Positions 45,459 through 55,999 of a DNA stretch of 55,999 nt are shown piece after piece. Under the pieces are notes generated by a model. It was not told the DNA's origin and made no database searches. It worked only from the letters and a program-made list of their open reading frames with translations. Positions within the stretch are counted from its first letter, which is position 1; every line of letters begins with the position of its first letter. Both the position numbers and the translations under genes were made by a program. Origin of the DNA: Nannocystis sp. (GTDB lineage Bacteria; Myxococcota_A; Polyangia; Nannocystales; Nannocystaceae); assembly GCA_016712315.1 (NCBI GenBank), contig JADJRG010000024.1, positions 1 to 55,999 of the forward strand. Reading direction: 5' to 3'.

Positions 45459-46030
45459 ATGTACATCGACCCCTCTCGTGTAGACATGCTCGCGCGCTAC
45501 AGCGCGCGGCTCGCCGCTGCGACCCCGGAGCAGCTCAGCGCGCTCGAGGGGGAGGTCCGCCTCTTCATCGCCACGCTGTGGACTGAGGCCACCCCAGAGG
45601 CCCGCAGCCGCTTCCTGGACGCCGTCCGCCGCGTCGGCCCCCCATGCCCTGGTCGGCGGTCGTGGCGCGGCCTGGGGGCCCTCCGGCGGCCGTGGAGCTG
45701 ATCCTCGGCCAAGTCGACCCGGACGACGAGGGGGTCCCGAGCTACCGCCTGGACCCCAAGAGCGAGCAGGGCGAACGCGCGCTCGAGGCCCTCGCCGCCT
45801 GGGATCCGCAAACAACCCTCCAAGCCCTCGGCGCCCCCGGCGGCTCGAATCAACCCCAAGACCCCGCCACGGACCCGGTGGGCGAGCCCGCTCCCAACAC
45901 CACCGCGCTCGACACCGCCCCTTCATCGAACACCAACAGCCTCACCCTAAGCCGCGGCGCGATCGCCACCCTCGCGGTGATCGGCTGGGGGACCGCCGCC
46001 GCGGCCATGACCGTAAGGAGCCGCTCATGA
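45459..46030 (+). pseudogene. Membrane-anchored protein of the cluster (frameshifted)
   Basis: About 190 residues after one shift near 45640 (run of C). N-terminal helices (ARYSARLAAATPEQLSALEG, RLFIATLWTEATPEARSRFL), then GPPAAVELILGQVDPDDEGV, a Pro/Gly/Thr-rich linker and a single C-terminal transmembrane helix GAIATLAVIGWGTAAAAM with a basic end. The stop overlaps the next gene's ATG by 4 bases. Function unknown. Confidence 0.5.
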
Positions 46031-46909
46031 ACTCCACCCTGATCCTCGGCGGACTCGCGACCGTCGGCGTCATCGGCGTCGCCGCCCTGCTCCTGCGCGA
46101 CGACGAAGAACCCGCGAACCAGCTCCCCACCCCGACGCCCGCGCCCGCGCCCACCAGCGAGCCCGCCCCCACGCCCGCCCCCACGCCCAACGCACCGGCC
46201 CCCAGCGACACCACCGCAGCGCTCCCCAACGCCGCCGACGTACCCGGCTTCGATCTCGTCCGAAATTGGGGCAAGACCCCCACCAACCTGCGCCCGCTCT
46301 TCGCCCTCATGGAGCGCCTCAGCGGCATCGACGGCGCCGGCCGGATCTTCGCCACGATCGCCAAACGAGAGAGCGCCTTCGTCGCTACCGCCCTCAACGA
46401 CTCCGAGGCCGAACGCAAGGCGTCACGCCGCGCCTACGACAACATGAAAGACCGCAACCCCGCGCTCGCCTACGGCATGCAGGCCGCGGGATCCGGCTCT
46501 GGCGGCCTCTTCGGCGCCCTCGCGCCCTATTTTTTGTGGACGGGAGTCCCCGAAGAAGGCGACGCCGCGCCCCTCCTGCAAAGCCCGCCGAACGTCATGT
46601 TCCTCCCCCGCGTCGCTGGCTTCGCCGCGTGCGTCTACCTCCAGCGCCTCGTCGCCCACTACCGCCTCGACGATCACCTCGACATCAAAGCCGGCTGGGC
46701 GAGCCCCTCGCTGCTCAAGGCCGATCGCGGCTCCAAGACCTACCAGGCCGTACGCGATCGTTTTAACAGCGACGCGATCGAGCTCGGCGTCGATCCTCGA
46801 GGACATCACCACGATCCCCAAAACCCTCAGCGCCGCGCGCTGGCCGGGCGTCCCCAAGCTCTTCGCCGATCTCGTCGGCCAACTCCCACCCCCTCGGACC
46901 AAGGGCTAG
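46027..46909 (+). pseudogene. Membrane-anchored lytic-transglycosylase-like protein (frameshifted near the end)
   Basis: An N-terminal transmembrane anchor (TLILGGLATVGVIGVAALLL) and a Pro/Ala/Thr stalk lead to a lysozyme-like domain. IFATIAKRESAFVATALND matches the E-S-x-F-x3-A-x-N signature of soluble-lytic-transglycosylase folds with Glu115 as the likely acid; FLPRVAGFAACVYLQRLVAHYR and GWASPSLLKADRGSKTYQAV follow. A frameshift near 46797 moves to the frame ending TRTKG-like at TAG 46907-46909. Such enzymes open the cell wall for phage entry, virion assembly or conjugation (VirB1, PRD1 P7). Overlaps the previous gene. Confidence 0.6.
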
Positions 46910-46911
46910 TC

Positions 46912-48009
46912 ATGATCACCTGCTACGACCCCGAGCTCGACCGCTTCGCCGACGAGATCGCCGGCGACTTCGACTACCTCTCCGCCGCCGAGCGCGAGTC
47001 ATGGCTCGTGCAACAGTGGACCGAGATCGCCGCGGCGATGGGCTGGTCGGAGGCCCTCGATGACACCCTCAACGGTCTCCGCCGCTGCCGCATGGGTTTT
47101 TGTGACGTCAGCACCGAAGCCCTCGCCGCCTTCCAACAACACGCCGATCGCCAACGCGAGGGCGACGTGCGCACCGATCGCGCCCGGATCCGCGACATCG
47201 CCCTCGAGCATCTTTTTACAAAAACCCGCCCTCGGAGCCTCTGGCAGGTCGTCATCAGCGCCAGCTCCCTCCCGGAAGGCGCCTGCTTCAACCTCGCCAC
47301 CTGGCAGTCCCCCCCGCTCACCGCGGGCCAAGACAGCCAGCTCGAGGCTCAAACCCGCTCCGCGCCCGACCGCAGCGACCTCAACATCGTCATCCGCCCC
47401 AAGCGCGCGTTTTTGGCCGACGCCGGCCCCAGCTACTTCGGCGACGCCACCCCCGAGACCGCGCCGATCAAGAACAACGGGCCCCTCTGCGGCTGGAACA
47501 CCCCGCTACGCCTCTCCCTCGGCACGTTTCCCTGGGTGTACGGCCACCGCCTCCAGTCGCCCGCGCCCGCCCTCGCCTGGAAGAGTAACGCCGCCCACCA
47601 ACCCGCCCATCGCGCCCTGCAAATCGCCAGCGGGTTCTGGCAAGCCGAGGGCAACCTCCGCCAAGACGCGCGCGACGTCGTCGCCCATTGGAAGCACTGG
47701 CGCAGCGCTATCGCCGGCCCCCTCGCCGACAACCAGAGCCCCGCCCTCCGCCTCGAAAAACAGCTCCTCCGCGTCCAGGGCGACGAGCACACCCTCGGCC
47801 TCAACGGCCCCCGCGGCTTCATCAGCGCCGCCGCCTTTAACTACATCCAGAGCCGCTTCGCCGCCTTCTTCGCGATGAGGCGCGCGCTGATCCGGGCCCG
47901 TCATCGCCTCATCCCCGAGCTGCGCGCCCTCGCCGATCAGAGCCCCGATCCCTGCATCGCGGCCCGGCGGCCCTTCGCGCCGCTCGCGAGGCTCGACGAG
48001 CTGCATTGA
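46912..48009 (+). CDS. Uncharacterised 365-residue protein
   Basis: Intact, starting 2 bases after the previous stop. Residues 1-110 are helical and acidic (ELDRFADEIAGDFDYLSAAERESW), the middle is mixed with several Trp (LCGWNTPLRLSLGTFPWVYG), and the last 120 residues form helices (AHRALQIASGFWQAEG, YIQSRFAAFFAMRRALIRARH). No membrane helix, signal or known motif. Its place between a lytic enzyme and small membrane proteins suggests a structural or assembly role. Confidence 0.55.
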   Translation: MITCYDPELDRFADEIAGDFDYLSAAERESWLVQQWTEIAAAMGWSEALDDTLNGLRRCRMGFCDVSTEALAAFQQHADRQREGDVRTDRARIRDIALEHLFTKTRPRSLWQVVISASSLPEGACFNLATWQSPPLTAGQDSQLEAQTRSAPDRSDLNIVIRPKRAFLADAGPSYFGDATPETAPIKNNGPLCGWNTPLRLSLGTFPWVYGHRLQSPAPALAWKSNAAHQPAHRALQIASGFWQAEGNLRQDARDVVAHWKHWRSAIAGPLADNQSPALRLEKQLLRVQGDEHTLGLNGPRGFISAAAFNYIQSRFAAFFAMRRALIRARHRLIPELRALADQSPDPCIAARRPFAPLARLDELH

Positions 48010-48053
48010 CCCGTCCTCGGCGGCGGCGCCGACGCCGACGGCCTCGATTTTTC

Positions 48054-48089
48054 GTGAACTGTGAACTGTGACTTGTGAAGATGTGAAGA
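48054..48089 (+). repeat. Heptamer-phased GTGAAxx repeats in a leader
   Basis: GTGAACT, GTGAACT, GTGACTT, GTGAAGA sit end to end at 48054, 48061, 48068 and 48075, with another GTGAAGA at 48083. They lie 20-55 bases before ATG 48109, just ahead of its purine-rich ribosome site. Confidence 0.6.
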
Positions 48090-48108
48090 GAGGGAAGGTA
48101 GGTAGGAA

Positions 48109-48342
48109 ATGGAAAACACGAACGAAACTGACACTGACACCAAACAGGCCGCTCAGCCCGGCTCACGCTCGCTCTGGACCGCCATCGGTCTGCTCGTCTC
48201 CGGCGCGACCGGCGTCGGCGTCGGGTATTTGATCGCCAAACCCAAAAACAAGCCGCCCTGCGCCTGCAAGGTCGGGAACGGGAACGGGAACGGGAACGGC
48301 AACGGCAACGGCAACGGCAACAGCAACGAGAAGAACGGTTAG
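48109..48342 (+). CDS. Small single-span membrane protein with Gly-Asn tail
   Basis: A 77-residue protein: hydrophilic start with TDTDTK, one transmembrane helix (LWTAIGLLVSGATGVGVGYLIA), a short CAC pair, then nine GN/SN repeats encoded by a hexamer tandem repeat. The size and plan match minor membrane proteins of lipid-containing phages or a conjugation accessory; function is unknown. The preceding ribosome region is AGGGAAGG with extra GG repeats. Confidence 0.65.
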   Translation: MENTNETDTDTKQAAQPGSRSLWTAIGLLVSGATGVGVGYLIAKPKNKPPCACKVGNGNGNGNGNGNGNGNSNEKNG

Positions 48343-48354
48343 GAGTCCGTCGTC

Positions 48355-49854
48355 ATGGCCGTCGTCCTCACGAGCATCAAGCTCCGTGACACTGACACCG
48401 GCGAGATCCAGGAGGTCGCGGTCGGCGCTTGGCCTGATGATATTCAGAAGGGCAAGAGCAAAGGCGGCAAGGCAGGCAAGTCAGGCAAGGCAGGCAAGGC
48501 GAGTGAGCCCGAGCCTGAACCCGAGCCCGAGCCCGAACCCGAGCCCGAACCCGAACCCGAGCCCGAGCCGAAAGCCAAGACCAAACGGAGGCCGAAGGCT
48601 CATGACTTCCCCACCGATCGGGCCCTCGACCTCGCCATCCTCCGCGAGGTCAAGGACGGCAGCTACACCCTCGGTGCGCTGCGCAGGGTGTTCCGCGAGC
48701 GCGAGCGCGAGCTCGACCCCGTCCACATCCTCGCCGCGCTCGGCCGCCTCGTCGAGCGCGGCGACCTCATCCAGACGGGCAGGGGTCGCAAGGCCCGCTA
48801 CTTGCCCAGCACGGAGCGTTACGACGTTTTCGGCCGCTACACCGTCCACTCCGACCGTTTGACGTCCACCATCTCGTGGGACGACACCGAGCTCGCTCTC
48901 CATCCCTACGTCTTTTGCAGCCCAACGGCGACGTACGCCGCGAGCTGGTCAAGGAGGGCGTGCTCGAGGCGGACGTACCCGGCCTGATCGAGATCCTCAA
49001 CAAACACGCCACCGAGCTCGGCGCGGTCGCGCCCACGGACGAAGGCGAACCCGAGCCGCCACCGCCACCGCCACCGCCGCCACCACCGCCGCCCACCCCT
49101 GAGATCGTGCCCGTCAGCCTCCAGTGGCGCACCCAGGAGGTCAAAGGCCGCAAAACCCTCGAAGCGACCTGGGCCAACGGCGCCTTCCGCATCACCCCAC
49201 GCACGGGCGGGATCGCCGGGCTCTTTTATGAACACAGCGACGGCCCGATCTACGACTACGGCTGCGGCCAAACCGAAGCCCTCAAAGCGCTCGCGATCAG
49301 CCTCGCCGAGAGCGACCTGCCCACCCCCGCCGCCTTCCGCGCCGCTGGCGGCGACCTGAGCGCCTGCCCACGCCCCAAGCGCCTGCGCCTGGGCGACAGC
49401 GAGATCACCTGGCGCGAGACCGTCGAGGGCGACGCCCAGATCTGCGTCGCCGCGGTGGGAGACGGCGAGTTCCGGCTCGTCCAGACCGAGGGCGGCTCCT
49501 TCGCGCTCGCCTTCGCCCGCAAGGGAGACACCGACTTCGACCAGCTCGGCTGCGGCACCGGGAAGCCCTCGAGGTCCGCGCCCTCGACCTCCTCGGCCAG
49601 CTCAGCGCCGCCGACGCCGACGAAACCCAGCCCCCAGAGAAAAAGAAGAAAGAAGCCACCACGCGCCCGCGGAGCACCCCTCCAAGGCCATGCCCACCAC
49701 CCCCAAAACCCCCAAAGAAAAACCGCCCACGCCCGATCCTACCCCCGATCCCACGATCGATGCCTCGACCGACAAGGAGCTCATGGACTCGCTCACCGAT
49801 GCAGTCCGGCAGGCGATGCGCGGCGCCGACCCCGACGAGGACGAGGACGACTGA
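48355..49854 (+). pseudogene. Winged-helix protein with a duplicated C-terminal domain (frameshifted)
   Basis: Starts 12 bases after the previous stop. Residues ~1-30 are followed by a GK-rich and then a Pro-Glu repeat linker (about ten PE units) and a winged-helix-like domain (RALDLAILREVKDGSYTLGALRRVF, ILAALGRLVERGDLIQTGRGRKARYL). After a shift near 48910 come a helical piece and a poly-Pro linker, then two copies of one ~65-residue domain, near 49119 and near 49395, each with WR, FR-I/L, a G-rich turn, D/Y then GCG and EAL. A further shift near 49560 leads to a K/P-rich tail and acidic DEDEDD end. The last 54 residues (ATG 49690) could be a separate gene. Confidence 0.5.
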
Positions 49855-49855
49855 C

Positions 49856-50188
49856 ATGACCTCCACTCCCGGACACATCTACCGCGTCGGCACGCGCTTC
49901 TTCGTCGACAGCCAGGCACTTCGACAGCTCGCCGAGCACCTCGACCTGGTCCCCACCGCCAGCGGCTATCGCTTCCTCGAACCCTCGATCGAGTTCGAGC
50001 TCGTGGAAGGCCGCCTCGCGCTCCCGAACCAGCGCGGACAGCTCTACCTCGTCCCCGCCGACAGCTCCGCCCACGGCGCCTGCCTCGCCTGGCTGCGACA
50101 AGGCCACATGCAGGGCGGCGGCGAGTTTGACGTGTGGCCCGGCGGCTGCGCGTGCCGCCTTCCCACCGCTCGGGAGACCGCAGAATGA
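49856..50188 (+). CDS. Small uncharacterised protein before the methyltransferase-helicase
   Basis: 110 residues, starting 1 base after the previous stop and overlapping the next start by 4 bases. It reads as alpha/beta: HIYRVGTRFFVDSQALRQLAEHLDLV, GYRFLEPSIEFELVEGRLAL, GQLYLVPADSSAHGACLAWL, with a CAC pair near the end. No known family. Its tight coupling to the large gene suggests a partner or regulator of it. Confidence 0.55.
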   Translation: MTSTPGHIYRVGTRFFVDSQALRQLAEHLDLVPTASGYRFLEPSIEFELVEGRLALPNQRGQLYLVPADSSAHGACLAWLRQGHMQGGGEFDVWPGGCACRLPTARETAE

Positions 50189-53100
50189 ACGCCCTCGCGA
50201 TCCTCAACGCCGCCCTGCAGACCTGGCGCCCCAAGGCCGAGCAGCGGCACGGGCTCCTCGTCATCGAGGACTTTTTAAATCGCCACCGCGCCCGCCTGCT
50301 CGGCGTCATCGAGCACGAGCTCGCCGCGCGCCGGATCAGGCGCGGCCGCGCGCCACGCACCCCCGCCGACTGGAGCGAGGTCGACCAGCTCGTGCTCAAG
50401 GAGCGCACCCGGCCGGGCTGGCGTGACGACGACCCCACGGGCCGCGCCGAGCTCCTCCAAAAGCTGAGCGACCGCGTCACGGGGGCCCCCCCAGACCAGC
50501 AAGAGCGCCTCGCCCGTCGCGCCCGCACCTACGTCGACCTGCGCGCCGAAGCGATCCTGCTCCGCGCCAAGGGCCAAGCCGCCGAGCCGCTGCTCCTCCG
50601 CTACCCCGCGCTCGCCCTCTTGTCAGGCGACGGCGCCGCCGTCATCGCCCTCCGCGACGCCAAGGGCGTGTTGCACGAGAACCCCGCCTACACCGGCGCC
50701 TCCGCCCTCCAAAACGTCTTCGACGCCGCTCACCAGCGCGTCGCCCAGATCCGCGATCAGATCGCCGACGGCGCCCGCCTCGATCGCTACGCCAACGCCC
50801 TCTGGTCGCGCACCGCCGCCGACGTCACCCCCTCCGCCCCGACCGTCGAGATCGAGTCTCCCCCCGATCTCAAGGACAAGCCCTGGCGCACCGAGGCCAA
50901 CCTCCAGGCGATGCGCCTCGTCATGGCCAAAGAGCCAGGCGAGATGACCTCGGGGGACCTCCAGATCCTCACCCGCTACTCCGGCTGGGGCGGCCTCAGC
51001 ATCGACAAGGTCCAAGATCAATTCCCCGCCGATCTCGTCCCCGAGTCCTTCGGCCTCATCCACGAATATTACACCCCCACCGTCATCGCCGACTCGCTCG
51101 CCGAGGTCCTGTGTCCCTTCCTCCCCGAGCTCGCCGGCCGCGACGGCATCGTCCGCGCCCTCGAGCCCAGCGCCGGGATCGGCCGCCTCATCCGCGCCTT
51201 CACACCTCGCCGCTGCCTCGCCCTCGAAGCGGGCGGCCAGATCAAGCGGATCGAGTGGACCGCCGTCGAGTTCTCCAAAGTCTCCTCCACCCTGCTCCGC
51301 GCCCTCCGCGGCGACATCAACGTCTTTCACATGCCCTTCGAGCGCTGGGTCCGCGAAGAAGGCTCGCGCTACCACGGCACCCTCGGCCTCATCCTCTCCA
51401 ACCCGCCCTACGGCGAGCGCGGCGCGTTCGCCCGCGAGGATCGCGACGAGTTTTATTCTGAAAAGCGCGCCTACGCCTACTTCATGCGCCGCGCCCTCGA
51501 TCTCCTGATCCCGGGCGGGATCGGCGTCTTTCTGGTCCCCGCCGGTTTCGTCACCGGCAAGACCAACCGCCCCCTCCGCGAAAAGATCCTCCTGCGCCAC
51601 CACTTCCTCGGCGCCTACCGCCTGCCCAGCCACGACCTGCGCGGCCGCGAGAACGTGCCGGGCGCGGGGCTCGTCATTGACATCGTCTTCTGGCGCAACC
51701 GCGGCGGCGAGCTCCGCGAGATCGACGAAGCCGACACATACATCCTCGACGGCGACTATTTCGAGCGCCACCCCTCGCACATCCTCGGCGCCGAAGATGG
51801 AGCCTTCGCGGGCGATGAAGGTCGAAGCTGGCGCTACAAAGTCACCGGCGAGCTGCGCAGCCTCCCGCCCCTCGATCCGCGCCCGATCTGCACCGCCTGC
51901 GTGATCGACACCATCGCCCGCTCCGCCGACCTCGGCGCCCCTCAGACGGTGCTGCGCGACGAGGACGAGGTCCCCAGCGGCACCGACGACGCCCTCCGCC
52001 CCGCGCTCGAGCTAGGCCGCCGCGTCGGCCGCTACCTCGCCGCCGTCGGCGCCGATGATGCGCCGAGGGCCGCCGCCCTCTGGCCCGAGCTCCACGCCGC
52101 CCTCGTGGACCTCGCCAAGACCCAGGGCAACCCCTGGCAGCGCAAGGAGCTCCGCGCGCTCGCTGACAACGGCGTCAGCGCGGCCGAGCGGATCCTCAAC
52201 GCGTTCACCCGCAGCGGCGAGCTCATCGACGCCCTTCGCGCCCCGCCGGTCGTCGAGCCCAAGTACACCGGCCAGCCCGACGACGTAGTCGCCCAGGCCG
52301 AGCTCCTCTTCCGCCAACGTCGCCACCTCAACATCGAGACCCTCCACAAGTTCCACCTCTCGCAGGGCGGGAGCGCAGACCAGGCCGACATCGTCTCCAC
52401 GCTCGTCGCGAAGGGATGGGCCCTCGACGGCGAAGCCTGGGATGAGCTGCTCCCCGAAGACGCCTATCTCACCGGCATCGACCTCTGGGCCAAACACGAC
52501 CGCGCCCAAGCGCGCGCGCAACGAGGTGACCTTATCGCCAGGTCGCAGGTCAACCGTCTGCTCGCCGCGATCGACCCCGTCGTCTTCGACGACTTGACCG
52601 AGCTGCGCCCCAACGAGGGCTGGGTCCCCATCGACGTCGTCGCCGACTGGCTCACCGAGGAGCTCAACGGCCGCTACAGCCCCCTCTCGCTCATCCGCGC
52701 CGATGGCCTCTACGAAGCGCGGACCCGCGAAGGCGGCCCCCGCCCCGTGCTCGCGCCCGCCACCGCGGCCTTCCTCGGGTGGCTCAACCACGATCTCGCC
52801 ACGTTCACCCCGCCGAAGCGGTCCAAGCTGGACAGCGGGCCGCGCAGCCGCGAAGACAAGCTCGCCGAAAAGAGGTCCCGCGCTGAGGAGCGCCTCAAAC
52901 TGCAAAAGCAGTGGTCCGACGCCTTCCGCGCCTGGGTCGCCCGCGATGACGACCGACAGGCGCAGATCGTCCACGCCTACAACCGCAGCTTCCGCGGCCG
53001 GATCGTCCCCACATACCCCGCAGAGAACCTCGAGATCGCGCGCTGGGGCCCGGGCGCGCCCAAGCTCAAGAACCACCAGATCGCCGGTGCCCGCCGCGTG

Positions 53101-55999
53101 CTCGCCCAGCGCGGCGGCCTCGTCGCCTTCGACGTCGGCGTCGGCAAGACCTACACCGCCCTCGCGATCGTCGCCCGCGCTCGCCAAGAGGGATGGGTGC
53201 GCCGCCCCGTCATCCTCGTCCCCGGCTCCATCGCCTGGAAGTGGCACGACGACATCCTCTGCACGCTCCCCGACTACCGCGTCGCGGTCATCGGCTCCAA
53301 GCGCAAGATCATCGGCCGCGGCGCGCGCAAGGGCCTCATCACCTCAGAGCCCGAGTCGCCCGAAGAGCGCGCCCAGAAGTGGATCGCCCTCCAGACTGGT
53401 CAGCTCGACGTCGTCATCCTCACCTACGAGGCCCTCGCCCGCACCAAGGTCAACACCAAGCCCGTGATGGCCTACATCAAGCAGGTCGAGGCCATCGAGC
53501 GCACGCTCACGCTTCGCCGCCGCAGACTCGAGGAGCAAGACAAGACCCGGGGCGGTCGTGACAAGATGACCGACCGCCAGCGCGCCTTGCTCGAGCACGG
53601 CACAAGGGCGTGGGTCGAAGAGATCCTCGCCCTCCCGGACGGCTGGGAGTACGACCCCGGCGTCGCCTGGGACGAGATCGGCATCGACATGCTCGTCGTC
53701 GATGAGGCCGCCTCGTTCAAAAACCTCTACCTCCCCAGCCGCGCGAGGACGGCGGCATCCCGAAGTTCATGGGAGGGAGCGGCGACGGATCGAACCGCGC
53801 GTGGCAGCTCGACTTCCGCGCCGCCATGGTCCGTCGTCAAACCGGCGGCGCTGGGGTCGTCCTGCTCACCGCAACCCCCGCCAAGATCGCCGCTCGAGCT
53901 CTACAACCTGATCCAGTTCATCGACCCCACCGCCTTCTACAGCGCCGGGATCTACGACCCCGAGCAGTTCATCGATCGCTTCATCAAGATCGAGCTCCGC
54001 GACGTCCTCACCAGCGACTTCAAGATCGAGTCCGCCAGCGCCGTCACCGGCTTCCGCAACCTGGACGACCTGCGCACCATCATCTTCAGCAAGAGCGAGT
54101 TTCGATCCGCTGCCGAGGTCGGCCTCCAGCTCCCGCGTCCGATCGTCGAGACCGTCACCGTCGCCATGGACGAGCTGCAAGAGGCGAAGTACGACAAGTA
54201 CGTCCGCGAGATCGAGAGGATCCTCGCCGAGCCGGCCAAGCCCGACAGCGGCGGCCCCTCCAACGTCATCGTCGGCCTGCTCGCCCGCCTCTCCCTCGTC
54301 GCCCTCCACTCCGGCCTCGACGAGGGTACAACTTAAAGAACGCGCTCGATGGCGGCGTCGCCACGCGCAACGTCTACGACCCGCGGACGGGCGAGGTCGA
54401 AGAGATCACGGTCACCCTCCCGCGCCCGATCTACGAGAGCCCCAAGCTCACCGCGTGCGCCGAGCGGATCGTCGCCAGCCCACACTGCGGCCACATCATC
54501 TTCGTCGAGCCCACCGCCGTGCACATGTGGATGCGCGAGGTCCTCGTCGCGAACGGGATCCCGCGCGAGCGGATCGCCATCCTCAACTCTGAGGTCTCCA
54601 CCAGCGAGCGCGCCACCATCGCGCGCGAGTTTAACGGCCTCGGCAGCGCCCCCGCCAAGCCCGGCGCCTGCGCCCGCCCGAGCGACTTTGCCACCGCCCC
54701 CAAGTACGACATCGTGATCGCCAACTCCGTCGCCTACGAGGGATCGATCTCCAAGTACGCACCTGCGCCATCCACCACGTCGACCTCACCTGGACGCCCG
54801 CCGACCTCGAGCAACGCAACGGCCGCGGCGTACGCCAGGGCAACACCCTCGGCCTCATCAACATCTACTACTACTTCGCCGACGGCTCCACCGACGGCTA
54901 CCGCTTCAGCCTCATCGACGGCAAAGCCGGGTGGCTCGGCCAGCTCCTCACCAGCGCCGTGCGCGACACCAACAACCCCGGCGCGCAGCAGCAGCTCAGC
55001 CCCGAGGACGTGCTCATCATGATCTCGCGGGACAAAGAGAAGACCCGCGCCCTCATCGAGATGAAGCGCTCTCAAGCGATCGAGGCCGCCCGCGCCCGGA
55101 TCGCCCGCGAGACCAACCGCGTCCTCCGCCAAGCCGTCTCCCGCTTCGACCGCGCCCGCGACGCCGACGATCCCGAGCACGCCGCCCGCCTCCGCGAAGA
55201 CGCCGAGCAGCGCCTCAGCGATCTCAAGACCGTCGATCCCGCCGCATGGCCTTGGTACCCGTGGGTCCACGTCGCGCGCGACGTCGACATGCTCGTCCCG
55301 GAGCTCGGCGCCCCCGTCTACGAGGGGCCTGCGGATCACCCGACCCCGCGTCGGCGATACCAGCCAGCTCGATCACTTCGAGTTCGGCGCCATCACCGAC
55401 GCGAGCAGCCCCAAGATCGGCCTGCGCCTCGCCGGCTCCGCCACCTGGCAGCCCTCACCTACGAAGGCGACCTCGCCGGCAAACCCCTCGATCCCGCCGA
55501 GTTCCCGCGCGAAGGCGGCCCGGTCTGGCCCCTCGACGACGAAGACCGCACCGCCGCCGCCATCGCCCTCAAGCTCGGAAACACCAGCTTCGTGCGCAGC
55601 CCCTCCGACGATCTCGGCTGGCTCGGCGCCAGCGATGCGTTCCTCGCCAAGTGGTGGCCCCGTTTCAACGACAAGATCGCCGAAGCCTTCGCAAACGCCT
55701 GGAAACCCTCCTCCGTCCCCGTCGTCGACAGCGAGGGCTCGCCATCGACTGCCGGAGCCGAAGTACGCGGCGCCCGCCTGCCTCCACCCACCCTCGAAGG
55801 CTGGCGCACGGTACCTCGCGCTCGCCCCGCCAGCGGCCGAGTCCTACACAACCCCTCCGCGAGCTCGGCCTCGCCTGGTGCGAGAACCGAGATCCCCAAA
55901 CGCCTGCTCGCTGACGCCGCCGACGCGGACGACGCAGACAACGCCGAGGACAACGCCGACAACGCCGACAACGCCGACAAGCCCTCCAGCGCCCGCCAC
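50185..55999 (+). pseudogene. DNA adenine methyltransferase-SNF2-like helicase fusion (frameshifted, runs off the right edge)
   Basis: More than 1900 residues. Helical N-terminus to ~230; then LTRYSGWGGLS, EYYTPTVIAD, an SAM site VRALEPSAGIGRLI and NPPY (406-409), i.e. an N6-adenine methyltransferase; a long middle; and a superfamily 2 helicase with motif I DVGVGKT (Lys near 988), motif II VVDEAAS, motif III LLTATPA and motif VI EQRNGRGVRQGN. The same methyltransferase-helicase plan occurs in P1 DarB and in large proteins of conjugative elements, where it protects incoming DNA from restriction. Breaks lie near 53745, 53885, 54325, 54750, 55325, 55450 and 55740. The tail is NAD/DNA-rich (Asn-Ala-Asp repeats) and still open at 55999. 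Coupled to the upstream gene by ATGA. Confidence 0.75.

Noticed and set aside
48285..48330. Regular GGGAAC/GGCAAC hexamers as a possible CRISPR or regulatory array
   Set aside because: They are inside the small membrane protein gene and encode its Gly-Asn repeats; no spacers.

Overview
The window looks like chromosomal DNA of a high-GC myxobacterium, most likely of the Nannocystaceae/Polyangia type. The clues are two lipoproteins with DUF4215-type Cys-rich repeats behind long Thr/Ser/Asp linkers, an FG-GAP surface-protein fragment, a cytosolic Ser/Thr kinase, a GAD-like decarboxylase and a glycogen (glgC-glgA) operon. This assignment is inference from gene content; there is no rRNA gene to confirm it. 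Many plus-strand genes carry one or more single-base frameshifts, often in runs of C or G, so consensus errors and true gene decay cannot be separated here.

Layout. 0-13.4 kb holds housekeeping and metabolism: ychF, a TPR protein, a Gly-rich RRM protein, glgC-glgA, cobalamin-dependent metH, an alpha/beta hydrolase with a NarL-type regulator, and a PLP decarboxylase. 13.4-16.8 kb holds a Cys-rich lipoprotein, a compact two-gene RiPP-like locus (short repeat peptide plus ATP-grasp ligase, resembling graspetide loci), and a shortened polynucleotide kinase-phosphatase. 16.8-24 kb holds two tyrosine recombinases, each with an excisionase-like HTH fused at the N-terminus and each with its 3' end against a truncated host-type gene, plus lipoprotein genes between them. 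24-27.2 kb holds a kinase, a decayed NTPase/TPR gene and remnants.

27.3-41 kb is a defence-rich island. It has an HTH / SIR2-like STAND NTPase / HEPN-like operon; a lower-GC operon of a C5 DNA methyltransferase, a GHKL (MutL/HSP90/MORC-like) ATPase and an uncharacterised partner; IS21- and IS91-type transposase remnants; a prokaryotic viperin with a small overlapping gene; and a membrane-anchored sigma-factor-like protein. A 23-bp direct repeat flanks the viperin/sigma segment.

41.2 kb to the right edge is one long plus-strand cluster with tightly spaced or overlapping genes: a hendecad coiled-coil protein, small membrane proteins, two beta-rich proteins, a membrane-anchored lytic-transglycosylase-like protein, and a very large DNA adenine methyltransferase-helicase fusion that runs off the window. 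It looks like a virus-derived or conjugative element module. No terminase, packaging ATPase or tail gene is visible, so its nature is open. The recombinase at 22.5 kb sits at the disrupted FG-GAP gene, whose 5' part does not reappear in the window, so one insertion could extend from about 22.45 kb past the right edge; this is inference.
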